Notes: generated by a model from the sequence alone, not told the origin. A stretch of 64,000 nucleotides of DNA from Nostoc sp. LEGE 06077 (GCF_015207705.1 NZ_JADEWI010000002.1:124001-188000); one strand, 5' to 3'. Numbered from the stretch's first letter, positions 26,786 through 36,774 are shown. Numbers and translations are program-made.

Positions 26786-28396
26786 TTAAATAAGTCCAGC
26801 AATGGCAGCAATTAATTTTATCGGATCGGCGGGTTTGGCAATATGCAGTTGAAATCCTGCGGCGAAAACTAGTTGTTGTGTTGTCTCGGCGGCGTAAGCT
26901 GTCAGGGCGATGGCGGGAATTTGCCCACCTTGATCAACTGGAAGCGATCGCAGTTTGCGTATTAAAGCGTAGCCATCAACATCAGGCATACCTAAATCAC
27001 TTAACAATAAATCTGGCAAAGATTGGGCGATGGATTCTAGGGCTGCATGGGCGGAATGTGCTGTGGTGACAATTGCCCCTTGCTGTTCTAAGAAAAAGGC
27101 GAGAAACTCTCTTGTGTCAACATCATCATCCACTACTAACACCTTGATGCCTTCTAGGGGTAGAGAAAGCATGGCAAATGGATAGGAATTACCAGCAACT
27201 TTTGTTTGTTCTTTGACTAACTCTCGATTTTGTGGCTGGGCTGGTAAACAAACTGTAAATGTTGCGCCTTGTTCTTCTCCAAGACTTTCCGCCCAAACTC
27301 TGCCACCATGTAATTCAACTAGCTGACGAACAATGGCCAAACCCAACCCTAATCCCCCAGATCTGCGGGTGATGCTACTATCTGCTTGACGGAAATACTC
27401 AAAAACGAATGGTAAAAACTCAGGACTAATACCCTTACCTGTATCCTGAACTTGGATTTGGGCTTGAGAATCAATCTGTTTTAAGTCAACGGTAACTAGT
27501 CCACCCTCTGGGGTAAATTTGACGGCATTGGATAGTAAATTCCAAATTACTTGTTGCAAGCGACCGCTATCACCTTTTACCTTACCGATGGTGGGATCTA
27601 GATGCAGTTTAATTTGAATTGATTTGGCTTCTGCTGCCAATTGCACTGTTTCTAAGGCAGATTCAATTGTAGAAACGAGATTAACGTTTTCTAAATTCAG
27701 TGATAACTTCCCGCGCAAAATCCGCGAGATATCTAGTAAATCATCAATTAATTGCACTTGTAATTCGGCATTACGTTCAATAGTCTCCAAGGCGCGATCG
27801 GTGGCGGCGGCGTTTAAGGTGCGTTTCCGCAATAGCTTGGCCCAACCTAAAATCGGATTCAGGGGCGATCGCAGTTCATGAGACACTATCGCCAGAAATT
27901 CATCTTTAATGCGGTTGGCGGCTTCTGCTTCTTCTTTGGCTTGCTGGCGTTCTTCAGCGACAGCTAAAGCTTGATCTCGTAAATTCTTGTACTCTTGCAC
28001 TCTAAAGGTTAAATCTGTCACATCTTGAATGGAAAACAGTGCATAGAATCCCTCTCCATCTAATGCCGGTACACCAGTAACTGTGGTGTGTTGAATGCGG
28101 TATTTATCTTGCGGTAGCGGTACAGGAATAACATATTTATGCAACTGCGAAGAAAAAATGGTTGGCGGCCCGCCTTCAAAAATTTGCTTTAACCGGATAG
28201 CATAACGGGGTTGATTCAGATGGGGAAAATAGTCATCAATGGAACTTCCTAAAATCTTATTTCTCAAGATTTTTGTCCATTCTTCCAAACAACAGTTCCA
28301 AAATAAAACAGTGTGATCTGTATGTAAAACAAAAGCCCCCAAGGGAATTTGATCTAACAGGCTAAATTTTTCCTGGGCTTGCTCAATTTTGTTCAT
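26786..28396 (-). CDS. PAS hybrid histidine kinase with C-terminal receiver
   Basis: 536 aa, soluble. An N-terminal PAS domain (about residues 10-125; TVLFWNCCLEEWT) and a coiled-coil precede HisKA (phospho-His in AIVSHELRSPLNPILG) and HATPase (N box NLLSNAVKF, G1 DTGKGI, G2 GGLGLGLAIV). A receiver ends the chain (Asp in LLLSDLGMPDVDG, Thr in ALTAYA, Lys in HIAKPADP). It lies downstream of cheC on the same strand, but a 133-bp repeat now separates them. It likely feeds into, or reports from, the chemosensory genes. Confidence 0.92.
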   Translation of the reverse strand: MNKIEQAQEKFSLLDQIPLGAFVLHTDHTVLFWNCCLEEWTKILRNKILGSSIDDYFPHLNQPRYAIRLKQIFEGGPPTIFSSQLHKYVIPVPLPQDKYRIQHTTVTGVPALDGEGFYALFSIQDVTDLTFRVQEYKNLRDQALAVAEERQQAKEEAEAANRIKDEFLAIVSHELRSPLNPILGWAKLLRKRTLNAAATDRALETIERNAELQVQLIDDLLDISRILRGKLSLNLENVNLVSTIESALETVQLAAEAKSIQIKLHLDPTIGKVKGDSGRLQQVIWNLLSNAVKFTPEGGLVTVDLKQIDSQAQIQVQDTGKGISPEFLPFVFEYFRQADSSITRRSGGLGLGLAIVRQLVELHGGRVWAESLGEEQGATFTVCLPAQPQNRELVKEQTKVAGNSYPFAMLSLPLEGIKVLVVDDDVDTREFLAFFLEQQGAIVTTAHSAHAALESIAQSLPDLLLSDLGMPDVDGYALIRKLRSLPVDQGGQIPAIALTAYAAETTQQLVFAAGFQLHIAKPADPIKLIAAIAGLI

Positions 28397-28436
28397 CTTC
28401 TCACACTATTTTTAATTCTTTGCCTATCAAATTAAT

Positions 28437-28569
28437 GTAAGTATTCAGGAGTCAGAATTCAGGAGTCATAAGGTTTAAAGAATCAGGAGAAATATTTGAT
28501 GAATTAATTTGCTAATCCTCTAGATATTTCTAAATTCTGGCTTCTGACTCCTGGGTGCTGAATTCTTAC
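28437..28569 (-). repeat. 133-bp palindromic element, copy A
   Basis: Nearly identical to 57146-57278. It starts GTAAGTATTCAG and ends CTGAATTCTTAC, with imperfect terminal inverted repeats of about 30 bp that include GAGTCAGAA/TTCTGACTC. Flanks AAATTAAT (28429-28436) and AAACTAAT (28570-28577) look like an 8-bp target duplication with one change. It separates cheC from the hybrid kinase gene. Confidence 0.85.
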
Positions 28570-28585
28570 AAACTAATTAAAATTT

Positions 28586-29188
28586 TCACATTGCCATTTC
28601 TTTGTTAATCGCCTTGATTAACGCATCAAATGTTCCTACTTCAAAAATCAAAATAATATCACCAATTAGTTCTAATTTTTCAATAGCGAAACGTGCTTGT
28701 GCTAGTAAAATTTTAGTAGCATCGTTGGCATTTGTAGATAATAAATTATCAATTTTGTCTTCCAAATAAACAGGTATTGTGTAATTCATGTGCTGCTTCA
28801 ACACATTACTAATTGAACCCATGACTCCATTAATTACAATATTACCAATTTCGCTTAGTGTACCAATTTTAACCGCATCTAAATCAGCAGAACCTGCTTC
28901 TTCTCCCGTGAGAACTGCCACCAATGTGGATGCACTTTCTGTCGGAAAAATTAACCCAGCCGTACCATAAAAAGAGCCTGTAAAATTTAGTTTGACAGAT
29001 GATAAACTAGCATCATCAAACCGGGCTGTTAATTCTTGATAAGCTTGGGAGGCTGTTAAGACTTTGACAAAGGGAATTTCCAAATGAATGTGTGAATCTA
29101 CCATCTCATTCAGTAGACTGGCGGCTCGACCAACTCCAATATTAATTAATTCTTGTAAAGCATCTAGTTGATCTACTGTCACATTCAT
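28586..29188 (-). CDS. cheC: CheC-type CheY-P phosphatase
   Basis: 200 aa, the usual CheC length. Both active-site helices keep the ExxN signature: LQELINIGVGRAASLLNEM near the N-terminus and LSEIGNIVINGVMGSISNVL in the second half. CheC proteins remove phosphate from CheY in systems such as those of Bacillus and Thermotoga. It sits 7 bases after the CheY-like receiver gene, presumably its substrate. CheD, the usual partner, is not in the window. Confidence 0.88.
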   Translation of the reverse strand: MNVTVDQLDALQELINIGVGRAASLLNEMVDSHIHLEIPFVKVLTASQAYQELTARFDDASLSSVKLNFTGSFYGTAGLIFPTESASTLVAVLTGEEAGSADLDAVKIGTLSEIGNIVINGVMGSISNVLKQHMNYTIPVYLEDKIDNLLSTNANDATKILLAQARFAIEKLELIGDIILIFEVGTFDALIKAINKEMAM

Positions 29189-29195
29189 AGGAGAT

Positions 29196-29561
29196 TTATT
29201 CCTTTGTAGTTATAGCTTGCTGAACCACTTGGCGTAATTCTTGTTCTTTTGGCGGTTTATTGATAAAGTTAACTGCCCCTAAGTTATAGCTTTGATTCCG
29301 TGCGCCCTCTTGAATATCTGCTGAAATGATAATTGTGGGAACTTTTAACCCTTCATCTTGTAAAGCTTGGAGAAACTCAAAGCCGTTCATATCTGGCATA
29401 AGTAAATCAGCTAACACGCAATTAGGTTGACGTTTGTGGACTATTTCTAATCCTTCACGCCCATTTGTTGCTTCCAATATTTCATAACCATCTACTTGCA
29501 AAAACTTGCGAATCATTCTTCGAGAAAAGGCAGCATCATCAATAATCAATACTAAACTCAT
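29196..29561 (-). CDS. CheY-like single-domain response regulator
   Basis: 121 aa receiver only: acidic pair in IIDDAAF, phospho-acceptor Asp in VLADLLMPDMNGF, Thr/Ser in IIISADI and Lys in FINKPPKEQEL. It is the first gene of the leftward unit cheY-like, cheC and hybrid kinase, and it faces the divergent CheA operon across the InsA-like gene. Most likely it carries the output of the CheA kinase and is reset by CheC. Confidence 0.88.
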   Translation of the reverse strand: MSLVLIIDDAAFSRRMIRKFLQVDGYEILEATNGREGLEIVHKRQPNCVLADLLMPDMNGFEFLQALQDEGLKVPTIIISADIQEGARNQSYNLGAVNFINKPPKEQELRQVVQQAITTKE

Positions 29562-29764
29562 CAGCTTTACCCTGCAATTTTATTGTTCATACTTATTTAT
29601 TTTAGATTGATAATTTTCCTGAGCAATTTGGTTAAATAAAACGCAGAATAGCGAAATTCATTTTAATTTAAATATAACTTATTTTTATGAAAATTTAACA
29701 TAATTAATATGTGTGGATAAAGAAACTGTGCTGAAACCATAATGCTACTTTCTGGAGAGTCTTG

Positions 29765-30046
29765 TCAATTTTTTGGGGATTGGGAAATATTATTGATTGT
29801 TGACTGGGCTTGACGTAACCAATGTAGAACAGTTGTGTGGTGAATCTCTGTGACTCGTTCAATTTCCCGGAGGCTCATCCCATTGAGATGCATTTTTAAG
29901 CAAAGTTGCTTGATATCATTTGAATAACACCAAGGTTTGTATGATTCGAGAAACTGACGACCACACTGTTTACATTTGTAGCATTGTCTGTTTTGGCGAC
30001 GACCATTCTTAGCAGCTTGAGTTGAATGGCAACGAGGACATTGCAT
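29765..30046 (-). CDS. Stand-alone InsA-like zinc-ribbon/HTH protein
   Basis: 93 aa from ATG 30046 (MQCPRCHSTQ). Longer versions start further upstream but lack family similarity. Two Cys pairs (CPRC and CYKCKQC) form a zinc ribbon, followed by a helix-turn-helix (MSLREIERVTEIHHTTVLHWL). This is the InsA half of IS1-family transposases. No InsB catalytic part follows, and I see no IS1 ends, so it is either a remnant or a retained DNA-binding protein. It sits between the divergent chemosensory operons. Confidence 0.75.
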   Translation of the reverse strand: MQCPRCHSTQAAKNGRRQNRQCYKCKQCGRQFLESYKPWCYSNDIKQLCLKMHLNGMSLREIERVTEIHHTTVLHWLRQAQSTINNISQSPKN

Positions 30047-30189
30047 ATCTATCTCAGACTTAATTATTGGGGACAACATTATCTTTTCAGCATTAACTAC
30101 TGCGAACATCTTTCTTCCGAAATATCTCTAATGATTTTAAAAATATTAAGATTAAGACAAAAGATATAAATTTATCGTTTATCAAACTA

Positions 30190-32388
30190 ATGGAGTTAAC
30201 AGAAATTGACAACGATGATCTAGAAGCATTTCTCGTGGAAAGCAATGAAGGGTTGTCTCAAATTGAAAGGGACATCATAGAGCTAGAGAAAAACTCTGTT
30301 AATAGAGAAGCTTTAGATCGGATTTATCGCTCACTCCACACGCTCAAAGGAAACTGTGGCTTTTTGCCTTTTCCTAAGCTGGAGTCACTAGCCCATGCGG
30401 GAGAAAGTTTAATCTCATGTTTGCGCGATCGCTTTACACAATCGCTAGAGAGTCAAGAATTAAATCTTGGTAAAAGCGATCGCCAATTTACAGTCACACC
30501 ACAAATCATCAGCACCTTACTGCAAACAGTAGATAGCATTCGTCAACTGCTATCCCAAATAACAACCACAAAGTCTGAGGGTAATGACGATTATTCTACA
30601 CTTATCCGTGCTTTAGCGGAATTAGCAGAAACTCAACAGGTCGTCACTGTATCCTCATTATCTCCAGCGCTCCAGCCTAGCGAACTAGCAGAAACCACCA
30701 TCACAGGTGCAGAATCGGCGCATATCCGCGTAAATGTGAGTTTACTAGATCAGATGATGAACTTAGTGGGTGAATTGGTTCTAACCCGGAACCAAATGAT
30801 GGGATTTGCTGATAAATATCAAGATGGTAGTTTTGCGGCGATTTATCAGCATCTCAACTTGATTACAGCCCAGTTACAGACAGGCGTGATGAAAACTCGA
30901 CTGCAACCAATCAGTACGATTTGGCAGAAATTCCCGCGAGTAATTCGAGATTTAGCGATCGCACATGGTAAACAAGTTGCAGTAGAAATCCAAGGCGCAG
31001 ATACAGAAGTTGATAAAAGTATTATTGAAGCGATTAAAGACCCCTTAACTCATTTAGTCCGTAACTGTATTGATCATGGCATTGAATCACCAACCGAGCG
31101 AACTACTGTTGGGAAGCCAATCACGGGAAAGCTATTTCTGAAAGCCTTTTATGAAAATAGCAAAGTCAATATTGAAATAGGCGACGATGGACGCGGTTTA
31201 TCCATAACCCAACTCAAAAGACGGGCGCAGCAACTCAGCTTCGTTAGTTCTGCACAGGCGGAAATCATGAACGATGCAGACGCGATAAATTTAATTTTTT
31301 TACCGGGTTTTTCCACCTCAGAACAGGTAACAAACCTTTCTGGGCGTGGCGTAGGGATGGATATTGTCAAAAGTAATATTGATAAAATTAACGGCAGTAT
31401 TGAAATTGATAGTCAGCCAGGAAAAGGTACTAGATTTAAACTCAAAATTCCCCTGACATTGACAATTATTCCTGCATTAATTATCAGGAGTAATGGCGAT
31501 CGCTATGCTATCCCCCAAGCCAGCCTCCAAGAGTTGGTGCGCTTAGAACCAGAACAAGCACTTCAACAAATTGAAATATTTTACGACGTACCAGTCTACC
31601 ACCTGCGTGGTCATCTCATCCCCTTAGTTTATCTCAATCAAGTCCTACACCCATCAAATTCTCCCCATTCAGCACCCATCGAACCCTCCCCACTCAACCT
31701 CATAGTTATCCAAGCAGATAACTATCAATTTGGACTGGTTGTCGATGCAGTGGAAGATATTCAAGATATCGTTGTCAAACCTTTAGGAAAGCAATTAAAA
31801 GCCCTATCTTTGTTTACGGGAGCCACAATTATGGGCGATGGCCAAGTAGCATTAATTATTGATGCAGCAAATTTGGCAACACAAGTTAAACTGCACGAAA
31901 AACAACAGCTATTATCTAGTATTACCGGGACAACTATTTCCCCAGAATTAGAGGAACGCCAATTAATTTTACTGTTTCAAGGGACTCCAGGCGCACCGAT
32001 GGGGATTCCCGTGGCGATCGCCTTTCGGCTAGAAGAAATTAAGCGTGCTGCTGTCGAAAAAGTGGGTAATCAAGCTGTGGTGCGCTCTTCTGGCAGAATT
32101 TTACCTTTAATTGACCTGAAAAACATATTTCCTAGTGATCAGCCAACGCCTAGTCATGAAACTGAGACACTGCAATTAGTGATTGTCTCTCCCAACCCTG
32201 AACTAAGTGTTGGCTTAGTAGTTGAGCGCATTGTGGATATTGTAGAAGAACCACTGACAATTAAAGGTATCCCTAGTAGACCGGGGGTTTTGTGTTGTGC
32301 TGTAATTCAAGGGCAAATCACAGAAATATTGGATGTTGAAGCTGTGATTAAGATGGCTAACCCCTATTTATGGCAATTAACTCAGTAA
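30190..32388 (+). CDS. cheA: CheA-type chemosensory histidine kinase with two CheW domains
   Basis: 732 aa. An HPt domain carries phospho-His50 (SLHTLKGNCGF). A linker with no obvious P2 domain follows, then the dimerisation helices (VSLLDQMMNLVGELVLTRNQ) and a HATPase with N box HLVRNCIDHGIE, G1 GDDGRGL and G2 GRGVGMDIVKSNI. One CheW-like domain (about 430-570) and a second, diverged one (about 595-730, ending in the SRPGVLCCAVIQGQITEILDVE region) end the chain. No receiver domain is attached. It heads a rightward operon with CheW and a transducer. Confidence 0.92.
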   Translation: MELTEIDNDDLEAFLVESNEGLSQIERDIIELEKNSVNREALDRIYRSLHTLKGNCGFLPFPKLESLAHAGESLISCLRDRFTQSLESQELNLGKSDRQFTVTPQIISTLLQTVDSIRQLLSQITTTKSEGNDDYSTLIRALAELAETQQVVTVSSLSPALQPSELAETTITGAESAHIRVNVSLLDQMMNLVGELVLTRNQMMGFADKYQDGSFAAIYQHLNLITAQLQTGVMKTRLQPISTIWQKFPRVIRDLAIAHGKQVAVEIQGADTEVDKSIIEAIKDPLTHLVRNCIDHGIESPTERTTVGKPITGKLFLKAFYENSKVNIEIGDDGRGLSITQLKRRAQQLSFVSSAQAEIMNDADAINLIFLPGFSTSEQVTNLSGRGVGMDIVKSNIDKINGSIEIDSQPGKGTRFKLKIPLTLTIIPALIIRSNGDRYAIPQASLQELVRLEPEQALQQIEIFYDVPVYHLRGHLIPLVYLNQVLHPSNSPHSAPIEPSPLNLIVIQADNYQFGLVVDAVEDIQDIVVKPLGKQLKALSLFTGATIMGDGQVALIIDAANLATQVKLHEKQQLLSSITGTTISPELEERQLILLFQGTPGAPMGIPVAIAFRLEEIKRAAVEKVGNQAVVRSSGRILPLIDLKNIFPSDQPTPSHETETLQLVIVSPNPELSVGLVVERIVDIVEEPLTIKGIPSRPGVLCCAVIQGQITEILDVEAVIKMANPYLWQLTQ

Positions 32389-32561
32389 AAATTCAAAAGA
32401 TCATCCCCATAAATAAATTCAGGGAATTTGATAATGAATGATATATTGTTTTTCACGCTGTACCATCTCGAAACAAATGTTTTTACTTCGTTCCCTAAAT
32501 AAACTTAGGGGCTACAAAGCATTTTGATTTTTATTTTTTTTGCCTTGTTTAGAGAGCGATC

Positions 32562-33011
32562 GTGGCTGAACAACAACTCTGCACTTTTTGGTTAAATAAA
32601 ATTTACTTTGGCATTGATGTGCGGCAAGTTCAAGAAGTAATTCGTCCCCAAGTGATAACTCGTGTACCTTTAACACCACCAGATATTTGTGGATTAATTA
32701 ACTTGCGCGGACAAATTATTCCGGTCATCGACTTGCAGCAGCGATTAGATATGGGTAAATCAGCTAGGCAGAACATTCAGCTAGAAGAACCCCAGGGGTT
32801 TAATATCGTTGTATGTTCTGATAGTGAAGTAGTCAGTTTACTTGTCGATGATGTTGGAGATGTTTTAGAATTTCCCGAAAACACCTTTCAAGCTCCACCA
32901 GCAACCCTACAAGGTAGAATGCGTCAGATACTGACGGGAGCTTATCCACTTGCAGAAGGGTTTTTGTTAGTTGTTGACACAGAAAAAATTCTCAACGTTA
33001 AAGTAATTTAG
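32562..33011 (+). CDS. cheW: CheW coupling protein
   Basis: 149 aa, single CheW domain: FWLNKIYFGIDVRQVQEVI, LINLRGQIIPVIDLQQRL and SLLVDDVGDVLEF. It links transducers to CheA. The start is GTG 32562, overlapping a GCGATCG site. The 173-bp gap after cheA is AT-rich, while the transducer gene follows only 12 bases after its stop. Confidence 0.92.
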   Translation: MAEQQLCTFWLNKIYFGIDVRQVQEVIRPQVITRVPLTPPDICGLINLRGQIIPVIDLQQRLDMGKSARQNIQLEEPQGFNIVVCSDSEVVSLLVDDVGDVLEFPENTFQAPPATLQGRMRQILTGAYPLAEGFLLVVDTEKILNVKVI

Positions 33012-33023
33012 GAGCTATTGGCA

Positions 33024-34328
33024 ATGGCTACAAACCGGGCTGGCAAAACAGTCAACTCTAAATCTCCTGCTGCAAATGGTGCAGAACCAGTACAAACTCA
33101 TCAAAATACAACAGATATCCAACTGCAACCTTTATTAGCAGCACTTAAAACCGCCAAAAATGGCGATTTTACCGTCCGTTTAGCCATTGAGGACAATGGT
33201 TTAGCTGAAATTGCCACAGTTTTTAATGAATGGGTAACTTTGAACCAAAATGTCAACAACGAAGTGGCGCGTTTAGCCTCAGAGATTGGTACAGAGGGAA
33301 ATTTAGATTCTCAAGCTGTGGTCAAAGGTGCTAAAGGTTCTTGGCAAGAATTACTCAACAACGTCAATCAAATGTCTGCAAATATCTCCGAGCAGATTAA
33401 AAGTATTAGAGAAGTTACCCTTGTGGTTGCTCAAGGAAATTTATCCCAGCATATCGAAGCCGACAACGCCGGAGAATTTAAGCAGCTGACCGATAATGCC
33501 AATCAGATGATTAGCCGTCTGAGGTCTTCTATCAGACAAATGGCAGATGTCGCCACAGCCGTTGCATCTTCTGCGGAAGAACTCACCGCAGTCAGCAAAG
33601 AAATGACTGAAAATGCCAAACAAACCTCAGAACAAGCAAATTCCGCCTCTGCTTCAGCAGAACAAGTGAATCAAAATAGCATCACAGTTGTAACGGCAGT
33701 AGAAGAGATGAATGCCAGCATTCGAGAAATTGCCAAAACTGTCGCCGAAGGGGCAAAAGTTGCCAATCAGGCCGTCAAAACTGCCGATCGCACCAATGAG
33801 ACAATAAATAAACTCGGTCAAAGTAGTTCGGAAATTGGCAAAGTAATTAAAGTTATTACATCCATTGCCCAACAAACAAACTTACTCGCACTCAACGCCA
33901 CAATCGAAGCCGCTAGAGCCGGTGATGCTGGGCGAGGGTTTGCTGTCGTTGCCAACGAAGTCAAGGAATTAGCCAAACAAACAGCCAAAGCAACCGAAGA
34001 TATTAGTCAACGCATTGAAGCAATTCAAACCGATACTCAAGGTGCAATGGCTGCAATTGGTCAAATTACTGACATTATCAACCAAATTAACGACCTGCAA
34101 AGCACTATCGCCAGCGCTGTGGAAGAACAAACTGCAACCACTAATGAAATTGCCCGCAATATAGCCGAAGCCGCCCAAGGCACAACAGATATTGCCAAAA
34201 GCATCGGCATTGTGGCGCTGAACGCTCAAACTACCACCATTGGAGCCAGTAATACCTCAGCCGCCGCCGCCGAATTAGCCCGGATGGCGGTAGATATGCA
34301 AAAAGTTGTGACGCAGTTTAAGTATTAA
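33024..34328 (+). CDS. Soluble methyl-accepting chemotaxis protein
   Basis: 434 aa from ATG 33024 (GGAG 9 bases upstream). No membrane helix and no recognised ligand-binding domain. Two HAMP-like segments (about 35-90 and 125-180) lead into a long coiled-coil signalling domain whose hairpin tip has the conserved [33 protein letters not shown]. It is therefore a cytoplasmic transducer whose input must come from a partner or from redox or metabolic state. No CheR or CheB gene is in the window to methylate it. Confidence 0.9.
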   Translation: MATNRAGKTVNSKSPAANGAEPVQTHQNTTDIQLQPLLAALKTAKNGDFTVRLAIEDNGLAEIATVFNEWVTLNQNVNNEVARLASEIGTEGNLDSQAVVKGAKGSWQELLNNVNQMSANISEQIKSIREVTLVVAQGNLSQHIEADNAGEFKQLTDNANQMISRLRSSIRQMADVATAVASSAEELTAVSKEMTENAKQTSEQANSASASAEQVNQNSITVVTAVEEMNASIREIAKTVAEGAKVANQAVKTADRTNETINKLGQSSSEIGKVIKVITSIAQQTNLLALNATIEAARAGDAGRGFAVVANEVKELAKQTAKATEDISQRIEAIQTDTQGAMAAIGQITDIINQINDLQSTIASAVEEQTATTNEIARNIAEAAQGTTDIAKSIGIVALNAQTTTIGASNTSAAAAELARMAVDMQKVVTQFKY

Positions 34329-35276
34329 CCAGATGGAATAGCTCACAAGTATAGGTTTTTGACAAAGGAGTGAGTGCAGGTTTGTCATTAGTCATTAGTC
34401 CCTTGTTCTTTGTCAATACAAGTGACTAATGAGAATCAATATCTTACCTAGAGGTATAATTTATTTCCCAAAGATCGAATTTATTGAAGAGTAGATTGAA
34501 AGCGGTAGAAAAGAGTTTGGTGTGTAAGTTTAACTAGCTAAAAAATGGTGATCTATTAAAACAGAATATATATGTCTATCGTCGTTAACAAGTACATAAA
34601 TTATACCCCCACTATTTTCTAATTTCAAAAAAATATATCCGGGCAAATTAGAAAAATCCACACACAATGTAAAATGACATTTTATTTGACCTTTCAATAT
34701 TGAATACTTAACTGTAATTTCCCTAAACTAGCTGGTGCAAGACGTAAGCACACACAAGTTATCATTAACCACCTATAATAAATGAAAGAAACACTGTTTC
34801 TTGCCTGAAACCTCTACACCTTTGTATCCTTCTACCCCGATATTTCTGAAAATTTGTGTTTGCCAACAGTTCTAGAGTTGAGAATTTTAGTCAGAACCCA
34901 TCACTATATCCATAGTCTTCAAATAAATACTAATTAGTGCCTGTAAATATTTTGAATTTGTGAATTTTGCCAGTAAATATCTATATTTACTTGACACAAA
35001 TTTTAGCAATAGTAAAATCGACACTAGCTAACAGAAAATCAAGGTTATTCATGCTGTACTTGTACGGAATATCACAGAATTAGTACATAGATACTGAAAA
35101 TTGATCAGATCGTACGATTCCGGGTTACGATAATCAGTTAGCGATGCCTTGATGGGCAATCGATATTGAGTTGTTGAGATTTTATGGACAAAAGTCCACA
35201 AGACGGCAGTACGAACCTCCTCTAAGCTAGTGAGCGTGTCTCTCGGCGTGGGGGAGGCACATAGGAGGTATTATGT
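34329..35276. other. Long intergenic region upstream of mgtE
   Basis: 948 bp. It begins with a short repeat TCATTAGTC twice (34385-34400) paired with GACTAATGA (34424-34432). A minus-strand frame of about 70 codons ending at 34530 (containing LPGYIFLKLENSGGIIYVLV) has no good start and is not called as a gene. The right end carries the structured mgtE leader (35185-35276). Confidence 0.6.
35185..35276 (+). promoter_or_regulatory. mgtE leader with alternative pairings around the ribosome binding site
   Basis: A hairpin TGGAC-AAAA-GTCCA (35185-35198) is followed by ACCTCCT (35215-35221). This heptamer can pair either with GGAGG inside GGGGGAGG (35250-35257) or perfectly with AGGAGGT (35263-35269), which is the strong ribosome binding site 8 bases before ATG 35277. 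Such mutually exclusive stems are typical of translational switches. It does not look like the known M-box. Confidence 0.5.
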
Positions 35277-36629
35277 ATGCTCACACAGGACATTCGTGAT
35301 TCACTGCTTGATGTCACCGATTTAAATCAACTCAAATGTGATTTAAATCGACTACAACCCGTGGATGTCGGAGAATATATTGCTCAATTACCCGAAAAAC
35401 AACGGGCGATCGCTTTTCGTCTCCTCAATAAAGCCCAAGCAATTGACGTTTTTGAATATCTACCCACTGATTTGCAGGAAGAACTAATTAATTCACTGCA
35501 TGATGTTCAGGTAGTGCAGATTGTTGAAGCGATGAGTCCCGATGAACGGGCAGAATTATTTGATGAGTTACCGGCTGGGGTAGTTAAACGGTTATTACAA
35601 CAGTTAAGCCCTGAACAAAGGCAAGCTACAGCCACAATTCTCGGTTATCCCGAAGGTACGGCTGGCCGAGTAATGACTACAGAATATGTGCGGTTGCAAG
35701 AAGGCTTAACTGTCGGTGAAGCTTTAAGCAAAATTCGCCGCCAAGACGAAGACAAAGAGACAATTTACTATGCCTATGTTACAGACAATAACCGCAAACT
35801 TGTCAGAGTAGTTTCCTTGCGTCAGTTATTGTTTACCTTCCCCGATGTTTATATTCGGGATATTGCCAGCGATCGCGTTCTTAAGGTAAAAACAGAAACA
35901 CCGCAAGAAGAAGTTGCCCAAATCATGAAGCGTTACGACTTAATCGCTATCCCCGTAGTTGACAGGGAAGATCGATTAGTCGGCATCATCACCATTGATG
36001 ATGTAATTGATATTTTAGAAGAAGAAGCCACCGAAGATATTCAAAAATTAGCCGGGGTAAGTGGTGATGAAGAGGCTTTGTCTCCTCCCTTAGTCACCAT
36101 GCGGAAGCGCTTACCGTGGTTGTTGGCAATTATGGCATTGTATATAGGAGCGGCAAGTGCGATCGCTCCTTTTCAATCAGTGATTGCGGCTGTCCCAGTT
36201 TTAGCCGTGATCATGCCAATTTTTTCTAACACCGGCGGGACTGTGGGAATTCAAGCCTTAACTGTGACAATTAGAGGTTTAGGTGTAGGTGAAGTCACAC
36301 CCAGAGATACTTTCAAAATTCTCCGCAAAGAAATTCTCGCTGGCTTAGGTACAGCGGTAGTTTTAGCCTTAACTATGATGGCGCTGTCGATGATTTGGGC
36401 GAAACCTCAAGAAAGATGGGTGGGTTTAGTTGCAGGCACAGTCATGGCTACTAATACAATGGTGGCTGTGACTCTCGGTACACTACTACCAATGGGTTTA
36501 AAACGCCTGAAGCTTGATCCAGCCTTGGTAAGTGGGCCGTTAGTCACCACTATGCTAGATACTATTGGCTTTTTAACCTTCCTGACTTTAATTTCTGTAG
36601 CTTTACAGGTTTTTCATTTTCCTCAATAA
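35277..36629 (+). CDS. mgtE: MgtE-type magnesium channel/transporter
   Basis: 450 aa. The cytoplasmic N domain (LPEKQRAIAFRLLNKAQAI, MSPDERAELFDELP) is followed by two CBS domains (about 135-255; VVDREDRLVGIITIDDVIDILEEEATEDI) that sense Mg2+. Five C-terminal membrane segments follow, with the pore motif PIFSNTGGTVGIQ and the acidic LVSGPLVTTMLDTIGF. It is a complete, ordinary MgtE. Start ATG 35277 has the strongest ribosome binding site seen in this window (AGGAGG), which may be masked by its leader. Confidence 0.95.
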   Translation: MLTQDIRDSLLDVTDLNQLKCDLNRLQPVDVGEYIAQLPEKQRAIAFRLLNKAQAIDVFEYLPTDLQEELINSLHDVQVVQIVEAMSPDERAELFDELPAGVVKRLLQQLSPEQRQATATILGYPEGTAGRVMTTEYVRLQEGLTVGEALSKIRRQDEDKETIYYAYVTDNNRKLVRVVSLRQLLFTFPDVYIRDIASDRVLKVKTETPQEEVAQIMKRYDLIAIPVVDREDRLVGIITIDDVIDILEEEATEDIQKLAGVSGDEEALSPPLVTMRKRLPWLLAIMALYIGAASAIAPFQSVIAAVPVLAVIMPIFSNTGGTVGIQALTVTIRGLGVGEVTPRDTFKILRKEILAGLGTAVVLALTMMALSMIWAKPQERWVGLVAGTVMATNTMVAVTLGTLLPMGLKRLKLDPALVSGPLVTTMLDTIGFLTFLTLISVALQVFHFPQ

Positions 36630-36774
36630 TTACCGCAAAATCCAAGATTCATATCATATCCGGCAAGTTACTTGTGTGTCCGCCGCTATTCAATCGCCTA
36701 GACTCTGCGATTATAGCGGTTTGCAGTTGAGTGGAATACAGACCTAACCCCTAACCCTTTCCCTTGTAGGGAAG

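Noticed and set aside
34530-34752. Minus-strand open stretch of about 70 codons with beta-strand-like sequence
   Set aside because: A stop codon precedes it, it has no ATG and no ribosome binding site; kept only as a note in the intergenic entry.
35041-35276. M-box magnesium riboswitch upstream of mgtE
   Set aside because: I could not find the conserved M-box core; only a simple masking stem is supported.
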